DNA from: Lachnospiraceae bacterium
GTDB lineage: Bacteria > Bacillota > Clostridia > Lachnospirales > Lachnospiraceae
Length of the DNA stretch: 5,004 bases
Assembly: GCA_022798035.1 (NCBI GenBank)
Contig: JAAWLS010000191.1
Location: 1-5,004 of the forward strand
Direction: 5' to 3'
Part shown: positions 1-5,004 of the stretch, piece by piece
How the letters are laid out: each line of letters opens with the position of its first letter
Numbering within the stretch: position 1 is the stretch's first letter
Notes under the pieces: model-generated
Told to the model about the DNA's origin: nothing
The model's database searches: none
Seen by the model: only the letters and a program-made list of their open reading frames with translations
Program-made: the position numbers and the translations under genes

Positions 1-448
1 TTTCCCGCTCCTGGCGCAGCTGCAGTTCCAGCAGTTTTTTCTCTGTAATATCCGTCATGGTTCTCTGAATCATAGGATAGTTATTCTCGTCCATTTTTAA
101 AAGATGGGAATTGGCAAGAATCCATCGGTCATCCCCTTCTTTTCCTTTGACCTGATACTCAAATTTCACCATGTCTCCCACATGTTTTAGAGTTTTTGTC
201 ATAGATATTACTTTCAGCTTGTCCGCTTCTATTACGTGGCTTGCCACACCGCCAAAACCATCGTCGATGCACTCCTGCATACTCTCATAATCCAGCATGT
301 CAAGCGCTGCCTGATTCATAGACAATACTTCATAAGTATCATTTTCTTTTTTCACATACCGTATAATCCCGCATTCAATGGTATTATAAATACTTTCCAG
401 CAGCATCTCCTGTTCCAAAACTTTATTTTTACATGCCCTGCCATCCAT
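1..448 (-). CDS. PAS-domain signalling protein, N-terminal part (cut by the left window edge)
   Basis: The minus-strand frame opens at an ATG at 446-448, preceded by GGAG at 457-460 with an 8-nt spacer, and stays open to base 1, giving 149 visible residues and no stop. There is no signal peptide or membrane segment in the visible part, so the sensor is probably cytoplasmic. Residues about 15-135 read as a PAS fold: an N-terminal helix and strand (SIYNTIECGIIRY), an 'MNQAALDMLDYES' helix, and a late strand pair containing 'DDRWILANSHLL' followed by 'IQRTMTDITEKK', the usual end of PAS_3-like domains. Residues 133-149 (DITEKKLLELQLRQERE) look like the helical linker that passes the signal to an output domain. 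In Clostridia such a PAS often precedes GGDEF, EAL or histidine-kinase domains, but the output domain lies outside the window, so the function cannot be named. It has its own promoter at 485-513, separate from the copper operon upstream. Confidence 0.8.
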   Translation of the reverse strand, partial: MDGRACKNKVLEQEMLLESIYNTIECGIIRYVKKENDTYEVLSMNQAALDMLDYESMQECIDDGFGGVASHVIEADKLKVISMTKTLKHVGDMVKFEYQVKGKEGDDRWILANSHLLKMDENNYPMIQRTMTDITEKKLLELQLRQERE

Positions 449-484
449 AAAAAACGCTCCTTTGCCTGCCTGCACTTTTTTTCT

Positions 485-513
485 ATTATACCCTTTCACA
501 AGTAGAGAAGCAA
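485..513 (-). promoter_or_regulatory. Sigma-A-type promoter for the PAS-domain gene
   Basis: On the minus strand there is a perfect -10 box TATAAT (485-490), a 17-nt spacer, and a -35 box TTGCTT (508-513; 3 of 6 consensus bases). Transcription would begin near base 478, leaving a leader of about 30 nt before the ATG at 448. The -35 box directly abuts the T-run of the copA terminator, so the two elements are packed end to end. The -10 box is strong and the -35 weak. Confidence 0.6.
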
Positions 514-549
514 GAAAAAAAGGAATCATATGCCTGCATGATTCCTTTT
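514..549 (-). terminator. Intrinsic terminator of the csoR-copA operon
   Basis: Bases 518-529 and 538-549 are exact reverse complements (12-bp stem AAAAGGAATCAT on the transcribed strand, 8-nt loop at 530-537). On the minus strand the 3' arm runs into an uninterrupted T-run (515-521, partly in the stem). The hairpin begins 7 nt beyond the copA stop codon. It is oriented for minus-strand transcription. The plus-strand exit (TTTTCTCCC) is a much poorer tail, and no plus-strand gene needs it. Confidence 0.85.
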
Positions 550-556
550 CTCCCGT

Positions 557-781
557 CTACTGAATCGAAAGTACTTTATAATCTTTCTCTTCCACAGCTT
601 TTGTCAAAACTTCATTTGATACTTCCTGGCTCATAGTTACCACTGCCATACCTTTTTCATGGCTCACCGCCGCCTCTGACACTCCAGAAATAGCTTCCAG
701 ACATTTCTTGACTGCTGCCTCGCAGTGTCCACACATCATACCTTCAATCTGCATCGTTTTCTCCATTTTTAGTTCCTCCTT
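557..781 (-). other. CopZ-like C-terminal domain with its own in-frame start and Shine-Dalgarno (possible free copper chaperone)
   Basis: Within copA, codon 793 is an ATG (764-766) preceded by AAGGAGG at 775-781 with an 8-nt spacer, better than many true starts in this window. Translation from it would give exactly 69 residues ending at the copA stop. That is the usual length of stand-alone CopZ chaperones of Bacillus and Enterococcus. The fold is the ferredoxin-like HMA type, with metal site MxCxxC as GMMCGHC. The CxHC form is typical of CopZ, whereas the N-terminal domain has the CAAC form typical of ATPases. The domain would bind Cu(I) and deliver it to the pump or to CsoR. As part of the fusion it could be regulatory or a tethered donor. 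Against internal starting: AAG GAG GA also simply encodes Lys-Glu-Glu. The domain is certain; the independent product is a hypothesis. Confidence 0.45.
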
Positions 782-3142
782 GGTTTCTTCTATTTGATTA
801 ATGATTTCTTGGTTCAGCGGTTCCATTTTCCGTCCTGCGCTCTGCTTTTTCGCCGGCTTTTTCAACAATTTGTCTTTGCTGCCGTCGTGAATGCGGAGCA
901 TATTCAGCCGCAGCGCATTTGTCACCACGCAGAAACTAGATAAGCTCATTGCCGCAGCTCCAAACATAGGATTCAGCTGCCATCCAAAAATGGGAATCCA
1001 TACGCCTGCCGCTAGGGGAATCCCAATAATATTGTAAATAAATGCCCAGAAGAGATTTTCATGAATATTTTTTAACGTTCCGCGGCTGAGACGAATCGCT
1101 GCCAGAACATCACTCAGCCTGCTCTTCATCAACACAATGTCTGCCGCATCCAATGCAATATCTGTACCTGCACCGATGGCGATTCCCATATCTGCCCGGG
1201 TCAGCGCAGGAGCATCATTGATGCCGTCGCCCACCATGGCTGTTCTTCCTTTTTTCTGAAGGGTGCGGATTACATTTTCCTTTCCGTCCGGAAGCACGCC
1301 TGCAATAACTTCGTCTACGCCTGCCTGTCTGCCGATGGCATTGGCTGTCCGTTCGTTATCCCCTGTCAGCATCACCACATGAATGCCCATATTTTTTAAC
1401 TCTCTGACTGCCTGAGCACTGTCTTCTTTGATAATGTCAGCAACTGCAATGATGCCTGCCATTTTATCCCCTTTTGCAAAAAACAATGGTGTCTTGCCTT
1501 CCTCTGCCAGCTCTTGGGAACGCTCCTTTAAATTTGAGGGAATATGAATTTTACTGCTGACAAAGTTGTAATTTCCTCCCCAGACAGGCATTTGATTCCA
1601 GGTACCCGAAAGCCCATTTCCTGGCAGTGCCTGAAATTCCTCTATTTGAGGAGCGTCTATATTTTGCTCTTTCGCATATTCCAACACTGCTCTGGCCAGA
1701 GGATGTTCGCTCTTTTGCTCCAATCCATAAGCAGTCAAAAGCAGCTCTTCTTCTGTGATACCCTCCGCAGGTATCAAATCTGTCACCTTAGGTTCTCCGC
1801 TTGTGATGGTTCCCGTTTTGTCCAGAGCTGCAATTTCCACCTTTCCTGTCTCTTCCAAAGACACGGCTGTCTTAAACATAATTCCATTCTTAGCTCCCAC
1901 TCCATTTCCTACCATAATGGCTACAGGAGTCGCCAGTCCCAGTGCGCAAGGGCAGCTGATAACCAGTACAGAAATACTTCTTGCCAAAGCAAATCCAGCC
2001 GTTTCACCAGCCAGCAGCCATACTATCATAGTCACAACAGCAATTCCAATCACAGCAGGCACAAAGACATAAGATACCTTATCCGCAACTTTGGCAATGG
2101 GAGCCTTTGTGGCTGCGGCGTCACTCACCATCTGAATAATCTGGGACAATGTAGTGTCCTCTCCCACTCGGGAAGCTTCGCATTTCAAAAATCCCGATTG
2201 ATTTGTGGTGGCCGCTGACACGGTATCACCGACCGTTTTGTCACAGGGTATGCTCTCTCCCGTCAAAGCCGCCTCGTTGACGGCACTGTTTCCCTCCAGA
2301 ACAATTCCATCCACAGGAATATTTTCTCCTGGACGAACCAGAAAAATATCGCCTTTTTTTACCTCCTCTATGGAAACTTCCGTTTCTTTTCCATCCCGCA
2401 GAATAATTGCTGTTTTTGGGGAAAGTTTCATCAGACTTTTTAGGGCATCTGTGGTTTTTCCCTTTGATTTTGCCTCCAGCATTTTTCCAACGGTAATCAA
2501 AGTCAGAATCATGGCTGCAGATTCAAAATAAAATTCATGCATATACGCCATAACGCCAGCTGCATTTCCTTTGACCTGGGCATCTGTCATGGCAAACAGC
2601 GCATAGGTACTGTACACAAACGCAGCGCTGGAACCCAGGGCCACCAAGGTGTCCATATTGGGGGATTTGTGAAAAAGGCTCTTAAATCCGCTGATAAAAA
2701 ATTTCTGATTGATTACCATGATAATTCCTGTCAGCAGAAGCTGAAGCAGGCCCATTGCCACATGGTTTTTGGCCAAAAAAGACGGCAGAGGCCAGTTCCA
2801 CATCATATGGCCCATAGAAAAGTACATCAGTACCAGAAGAAATCCCAAAGATGCAAAAAGACGGCGTTTTAAAAGGGGTGTCTCCTTATCTTTCAGTGCA
2901 TCTTCTTCCATTTTCCCTGCTGTTTTCTGCCCTCCTGAAGTCTCTCTCTTTGGAGCCGCTCCATAGCCGGCTTCTTCCACTGCCTTTATAATCTCCTGTT
3001 CAGACGCTGCGCCTTCCACTCCCATAGAATTTGTCAACAGACTGACCGAGCAGGAAGTGACGCCGGACACTTTTGACACTGCCTTTTCCACACGGGCGCT
3101 GCAGGCAGCGCAGCTCATCCCAGTTACCGTATATTGTTCCAT
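557..3142 (-). CDS. copA: Copper-exporting P1B-1 ATPase CopA with a C-terminal CopZ-like domain
   Basis: This 861-residue membrane pump hydrolyses ATP to move Cu(I) out of the cytoplasm. In order it has: an N-terminal heavy-metal domain with GMSCAAC (C11, C14); a charged linker at 61-94; membrane segments near 96-115, 128-149, 165-184 and 206-222; the actuator TGES (294-297); segments near 357-378 and 388-410 with the ion-channel CPC (397-399); the phosphorylation motif DKTGT (441-445, D441); the SEHP nucleotide-site motif (478-481); TGDN (593-596); GDGINDAP (638-645); and last segments with Y703-N704 and M732-S733-x-x-S736. CPC, YN and MSxxS together are the known signature of Cu(I)-specific P1B-1 pumps. 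A second metal domain with GMMCGHC (C804, C807) follows at 793-861, which most CopA proteins lack. The start is fixed by AAGGAGGT at 3147-3154, 4 nt before ATG. It lies 23 nt after csoR in one operon, so CsoR should repress it. No frameshift or missing catalytic residue was seen. Confidence 0.97.
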   Translation of the reverse strand: MEQYTVTGMSCAACSARVEKAVSKVSGVTSCSVSLLTNSMGVEGAASEQEIIKAVEEAGYGAAPKRETSGGQKTAGKMEEDALKDKETPLLKRRLFASLGFLLVLMYFSMGHMMWNWPLPSFLAKNHVAMGLLQLLLTGIIMVINQKFFISGFKSLFHKSPNMDTLVALGSSAAFVYSTYALFAMTDAQVKGNAAGVMAYMHEFYFESAAMILTLITVGKMLEAKSKGKTTDALKSLMKLSPKTAIILRDGKETEVSIEEVKKGDIFLVRPGENIPVDGIVLEGNSAVNEAALTGESIPCDKTVGDTVSAATTNQSGFLKCEASRVGEDTTLSQIIQMVSDAAATKAPIAKVADKVSYVFVPAVIGIAVVTMIVWLLAGETAGFALARSISVLVISCPCALGLATPVAIMVGNGVGAKNGIMFKTAVSLEETGKVEIAALDKTGTITSGEPKVTDLIPAEGITEEELLLTAYGLEQKSEHPLARAVLEYAKEQNIDAPQIEEFQALPGNGLSGTWNQMPVWGGNYNFVSSKIHIPSNLKERSQELAEEGKTPLFFAKGDKMAGIIAVADIIKEDSAQAVRELKNMGIHVVMLTGDNERTANAIGRQAGVDEVIAGVLPDGKENVIRTLQKKGRTAMVGDGINDAPALTRADMGIAIGAGTDIALDAADIVLMKSRLSDVLAAIRLSRGTLKNIHENLFWAFIYNIIGIPLAAGVWIPIFGWQLNPMFGAAAMSLSSFCVVTNALRLNMLRIHDGSKDKLLKKPAKKQSAGRKMEPLNQEIINQIEETKEELKMEKTMQIEGMMCGHCEAAVKKCLEAISGVSEAAVSHEKGMAVVTMSQEVSNEVLTKAVEEKDYKVLSIQ

Positions 3143-3165
3143 TGGTACCTCCTTCCATTGTATAT

Positions 3166-3471
3166 CTATTTCATCAGTTTTTGAAGTGTTGTCAGTAATT
3201 CTTCCACTGTTTCCTCTTTCCCCTCACGAATATCTCTGATAACACAAGTTTTGATATGGTTTGCCAAAAGCACTTTGTTAAAACTGTTTAGAGCGGCGTT
3301 TGCCGCCGCAACCTGGGTCAGAATATCTGTGCAGTAGGCCTCTTTTTCCACCATCCCTTTAATGCCTCTAATCTGCCCTTCAATGCGGTTGAGACGGTGA
3401 ATCAAATCTTTATACTCATCCTCGGAGCGCTCTTTGGTCTTATGGCTGCAGCATGTTCTCTCTTCTTCCAT
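3166..3471 (-). CDS. csoR: Copper-sensing transcriptional repressor CsoR
   Basis: This 101-residue protein belongs to the all-helical CsoR/RcnR/FrmR family (DUF156), which binds DNA as a tetramer and leaves it on binding Cu(I). The family core is clear: the helix 'RLNRIEGQIRGIKGMVE' (about 26-42), then 'AYCTDILTQVAAANAALNS' and 'NHIKTCV'. The Cu(I) ligands expected from Mycobacterium CsoR (Cys-x24-His-x3-Cys) are present with exact spacing as C47, H72 and C76, with the second-shell Tyr at Y46. This marks it as a copper sensor rather than a nickel (RcnR) or formaldehyde (FrmR) sensor. An N-terminal extension carries C7, C8 and H10, outside the canonical site. The start ATG at 3469-3471 has AGGAGG at 3478-3483 with a 6-nt spacer. 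The stop lies 23 nt before copA, with no terminator between, so the two are cotranscribed. Its operator lies in its own promoter, giving autoregulation. Confidence 0.95.
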   Translation of the reverse strand: MEEERTCCSHKTKERSEDEYKDLIHRLNRIEGQIRGIKGMVEKEAYCTDILTQVAAANAALNSFNKVLLANHIKTCVIRDIREGKEETVEELLTTLQKLMK

Positions 3472-3521
3472 TTCTTCCCTCCTCTTTGTAATACATCATT
3501 TATTTTTCTATTATAAATCAT

Positions 3522-3550
3522 ATTATATACCCTGTAGGGGTATATTGCAA
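3522..3550 (-). promoter_or_regulatory. csoR-copA promoter
   Basis: On the minus strand the -10 box is TATAAT (3522-3527, perfect) and the -35 box is TTGCAA (3545-3550, 4 of 6 consensus), separated by exactly 17 nt. Transcription would begin near 3515, giving a leader of about 44 nt. A second TATAAT at 3510-3515 has only CCTACA at the -35 distance and is a weaker alternative. The CsoR operator fills the spacer. Confidence 0.75.
3525..3545. promoter_or_regulatory. CsoR operator (copper-responsive inverted repeat)
   Basis: A perfect inverted repeat, ATATACCC-N5-GGGTATAT, has 8-bp arms at 3525-3532 and 3538-3545. The TACCC...GGGTA core with a short G/C-flanked centre matches the pseudo-palindromic CsoR operators known ahead of copZA in Bacillus and related Firmicutes. 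It occupies the whole spacer between the -35 and -10 boxes and touches both, so bound CsoR would block RNA polymerase. Cu(I) binding to CsoR would relieve this. Confidence 0.85.
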
Positions 3551-3568
3551 GCAAAATTTTTATTCCTG

Positions 3569-3597
3569 TTGTAATATGAAATTATTTCATTTATAAT
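3569..3597 (+). promoter_or_regulatory. xpt promoter
   Basis: On the plus strand there is a -35 box TTGTAA (3569-3574; 4 of 6 consensus), a 17-nt spacer, and a perfect -10 box TATAAT (3592-3597). Transcription would start near 3604, leaving a leader of about 48 nt. The -35 box lies 18 bp from the -35 box of the divergent csoR promoter, with no overlap. The leader is too short for a purine riboswitch, and no aptamer core is visible in it. Confidence 0.7.
3576..3590. repeat. 15-bp perfect palindrome inside the xpt promoter spacer
   Basis: ATGAAAT-T-ATTTCAT reads identically on both strands (arms 3576-3582 and 3584-3590) and lies entirely between the -35 and -10 boxes of xpt. Its position parallels that of the CsoR operator in the opposite promoter, so it could be a repressor site for an unknown regulator. 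It does not resemble the PurBox (CCGAAC core). The region is very AT-rich, so chance symmetry is possible. Confidence 0.4.
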
Positions 3598-3651
3598 ATA
3601 GACATTATAAACAACTGATATCATCAATTATTTTTTTGGGAGTGACAAAGC

Positions 3652-4224
3652 ATGAAATTATTAAAAGAGAAAATAAAAAGCGACGGGCTCGCTGTAAATG
3701 AACATATTTTAAAAGTAGACAGTTTTATCAATCATCAGGTAGACCCTATCCTGATGCAGGAAATGGGAAAAGACATTGCGGAACATTTCAGGGAGAAGAG
3801 CATTACAAAGGTTGCAACGATTGAGAGTTCCGGCATCTCACCTGCCATTATGACGGCGGCAGCTTTAAATGTCCCCATGGTCATCTTAAAAAAGCAGCCT
3901 TCCAAGATTTTGAATCAGGATTTATACCAGACGGTTGTGACTTCCTACACAAAAGAGACGAATTATGAGCTGACGCTTTCCAAAAAATATATTACATCTG
4001 ACGACCACGTTTTGATTGTAGATGATTTTCTTGCAAACGGCGAGTCTGCAACGGCCGCCATTCGTCTCATCCGCATGTCTCATGCCACAATCGCCGGTCT
4101 TGGAGTTTTGATTGAAAAGTCCTTCCAGCCGGGACGGGAGAAATTAACTGCCCAGGGAATCGAAGTCTATGCCCTTGCCCGGATTGCCAAAATGGGTGAA
4201 AATTACATTGAATTTAAAGAATAG
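3652..4224 (+). CDS. xpt: Xanthine phosphoribosyltransferase
   Basis: This cytoplasmic purine-salvage enzyme joins xanthine to PRPP to give XMP, which feeds GMP synthesis. The protein is 190 residues, near the 194 of Bacillus subtilis Xpt, and resembles it along the full length. It has '[13 protein letters not shown]' (20-32, with the purine-site N27), '[14 protein letters not shown]' (55-68), the PRPP-binding motif [13 protein letters not shown] (120-132, acidic pair D124-D125), and '[10 protein letters not shown]' (154-163, with K156, which together with N27 contacts the base in the Bacillus enzyme as I recall). The PRPP motif and the VDSFINHQ segment separate it from hypoxanthine-guanine and adenine phosphoribosyltransferases. 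ATG at 3652 follows GGGAG at 3638-3642 by 9 nt, a moderate site. It stands alone: no xanthine permease gene (pbuX) follows, as it does in Bacillus. The next gene is convergent. Confidence 0.95.
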   Translation: MKLLKEKIKSDGLAVNEHILKVDSFINHQVDPILMQEMGKDIAEHFREKSITKVATIESSGISPAIMTAAALNVPMVILKKQPSKILNQDLYQTVVTSYTKETNYELTLSKKYITSDDHVLIVDDFLANGESATAAIRLIRMSHATIAGLGVLIEKSFQPGREKLTAQGIEVYALARIAKMGENYIEFKE

Positions 4225-4237
4225 GCTTCGTACTTTG

Positions 4238-4273
4238 GCGCGCTGAGCATAACGGACACTCACTCCGCTTTTT
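4238..4273 (+). terminator. Weak hairpin plus T5 after xpt (possible first terminator)
   Basis: GCG (4238-4240) and TGAG (4244-4247) can pair with CTCA (4259-4262) and CGC (4266-4268) across a 3x3 internal loop and an 11-nt apical loop. Five T's follow at 4269-4273. The stem is short and interrupted, so this is a marginal candidate. The stronger hairpin downstream is the better terminator. Confidence 0.25.
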
Positions 4274-4288
4274 CCTGCAAATAATAAG

Positions 4289-4315
4289 CCCCTGTGGAAA
4301 ACTCTTTCACAGGGG
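4289..4315. terminator. Two-way intrinsic terminator between xpt and the FadR-type gene
   Basis: CCCCTGTG (4289-4296) is an exact reverse complement of CACAGGGG (4308-4315). The stem can extend by AAA/TTT (4298-4300 with 4305-4307) past a bulged G, leaving a 4-nt loop. The plus-strand exit is TATTTCTCTATT, serving xpt. The minus-strand exit is CTTATTATTT, serving the convergent regulator gene, whose stop codon is only 7 nt away. Both tails are T-rich but interrupted. Confidence 0.75.
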
Positions 4316-4322
4316 TATTTCT

Positions 4323-5004
4323 CTATTCCGAATCTTTCTGGATTATTTTCTCCAACTGAGCTTCCACAACCCGGAAATGTTTATCAAAGGCTTTCATCGC
4401 CTCCGTCAAATCTCTCTTTACCAGCGCGTTATAAATCCCCCAGTGGGAACGCCGCAGCAATTCTGCCCGCATTTTGTTGGTTAGTATTCTCATCCGGAAA
4501 TTTTCGATAAATTGATTTAACAGGTTGTCCAGCATGGAATTATATAAAATCAGCATTCGGTTGTGAGAACTTTTCACCAACATATGGTGAAATTTCAAGT
4601 CCAGTTTTGCACTTTCCTTTGCGCTCATGGGCTGGTCCATCTCAGACAAAATCTGATGCATTTCTTCTAACTCTTCTTCTGTGGCAGTCTCCACAGCCAG
4701 TCGAATTGCCGCATACTCATAACCAGTCCGGATATGGAAGATTTCAGAGTAATCAATTTCCAGCAGGGCCATCACCATATTGACTGACTTCAGCATATAT
4801 TCCACGGGGTCGCACCTAACATAATTGCCGCTTCCCTGGAGGCATTCAATCAATCCTGTGATTTCCAGCATGTGCATCACTTCCCGGATGGAGTTGCGGC
4901 TGACACCCAACTGTTCTGCAATTTCCCGTTCGGTGGGAATCTTGTCATTTAATTTTAATTTCCCGGATAAAATCTGTTCTGAAAAATATTCAAATACATA
5001 TTCA
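4323..5004 (-). CDS. FadR-subfamily GntR transcriptional regulator (start beyond the right window edge)
   Basis: The minus-strand frame is open from the right edge to a TAG at 4323-4325, giving 226 visible residues. Only the first few to about fifteen residues appear to be missing. Residues 1-75 are the GntR winged helix-turn-helix: 'EYFSEQILSGKL', 'IPTEREIAEQLGVSRNSIREVM' in the recognition region, and the wing 'LIECLQGSGNYV'. The all-helical FCD effector domain follows (about 85-220). Its usual metal-binding set is present as D135, H139 (D-x3-H), H187 and H209. FCD proteins are dimeric, bind small carboxylates or sugar acids, and usually repress a nearby catabolic operon. The target and ligand cannot be told here, because the natural neighbours lie to the right, outside the window. 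The TTG at 4910 is not the start, since the helix-turn-helix continues upstream of it. It is convergent with xpt and shares the terminator hairpin. Confidence 0.9.
   Translation of the reverse strand, partial: EYVFEYFSEQILSGKLKLNDKIPTEREIAEQLGVSRNSIREVMHMLEITGLIECLQGSGNYVRCDPVEYMLKSVNMVMALLEIDYSEIFHIRTGYEYAAIRLAVETATEEELEEMHQILSEMDQPMSAKESAKLDLKFHHMLVKSSHNRMLILYNSMLDNLLNQFIENFRMRILTNKMRAELLRRSHWGIYNALVKRDLTEAMKAFDKHFRVVEAQLEKIIQKDSE

Noticed and set aside
236..505. Plus-strand open frame of 89 codons over the PAS gene start
   Set aside because: It is antisense to a frame with clear PAS features and a good ribosome binding site. It has no convincing ribosome binding site or family resemblance of its own.
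779..826. Alternative internal start at Met773 of CopA
   Set aside because: Only a poor purine-rich stretch precedes it, and it would add an unneeded 20-residue tail to the chaperone. Met793 is far better placed.
1544..2531. Long open frames on the plus strand opposite copA
   Set aside because: They lie wholly antisense to the conserved ATPase core, have no recognisable domains, and read as low-complexity or Ser/Thr-rich shadows of the real gene.
3591..3610. Inverted repeat TTATAAT-N6-ATTATAA over the xpt -10 box and start site
   Set aside because: It is composed only of A and T and includes the -10 box itself. In such AT-rich DNA this is expected by chance.
3616..3623. 8-bp palindrome TGATATCA in the xpt leader
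   Set aside because: The symmetry does not extend outward, and 8 bp is too short to call a site.
3604..3651. Guanine riboswitch ahead of xpt
   Set aside because: The leader is too short, and neither the three-way-junction sequences nor the P1 stem can be found.
3576..3662. 11-bp direct repeat ATGAAATTATT at 3576-3586 and at the xpt start (3652-3662)
   Set aside because: The copies are exact, but the sequence is very AT-rich and one copy encodes the first residues of Xpt. Nothing else suggests duplication or insertion.
4323..4910. Start of the FadR-type regulator at TTG 4910
   Set aside because: The same frame continues upstream with IPTEREIAEQ, the conserved first part of the helix-turn-helix, so the true start lies beyond base 5004.

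Overview
The window looks like a chromosomal segment from a low-to-moderate GC Clostridia genome, most likely a gut Lachnospiraceae-type Firmicute. This is inferred from strong AGGAGG-type ribosome binding sites, sigma-A-like promoters with TATAAT boxes, codon use, and the protein families present. No mobile element, CRISPR array, tRNA or rRNA gene was seen. No gene-free stretch exceeds about 180 bases.

Layout from left to right. (1) Bases 1-448, minus strand: the N-terminal 149 residues of a PAS-domain signalling protein that runs off the left edge, with a promoter at 485-513. (2) Bases 518-3471, minus strand: a copper-resistance operon, csoR then copA, ending in a clear intrinsic terminator at 518-549. 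CsoR is the copper-sensing repressor. CopA is the Cu(I)-exporting P1B-1 ATPase, with an N-terminal metal-binding domain and a second, CopZ-like metal-binding domain fused at its C-terminus. A textbook CsoR operator lies inside the promoter between the -35 and -10 boxes. (3) Bases 3569-4224, plus strand: xpt, xanthine phosphoribosyltransferase, transcribed divergently from csoR from its own promoter, without the guanine riboswitch that precedes its Bacillus counterpart. (4) Bases 4289-4315: a hairpin that probably serves as a shared, two-way terminator. (5) Bases 4323-5004, minus strand: a FadR-type (GntR/FCD) regulator convergent with xpt, truncated by the right edge before its start codon.

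The copper genes form a self-contained homeostasis unit. Rising Cu(I) is bound by CsoR, which releases the operator, and CopA is then made and pumps Cu(I) out. The most interesting point is at the 3' end of copA. The last 69 codons match a complete CopZ copper chaperone in length and motif, and they begin at an in-frame ATG preceded by a full AAGGAGG Shine-Dalgarno sequence at 8-nt spacing. One gene may therefore yield both a CopA-CopZ fusion and free CopZ. This is an inference, since the same bases also encode Lys-Glu-Glu. The other genes have no visible functional link to copper. I see no evidence of an unknown multi-gene system here.
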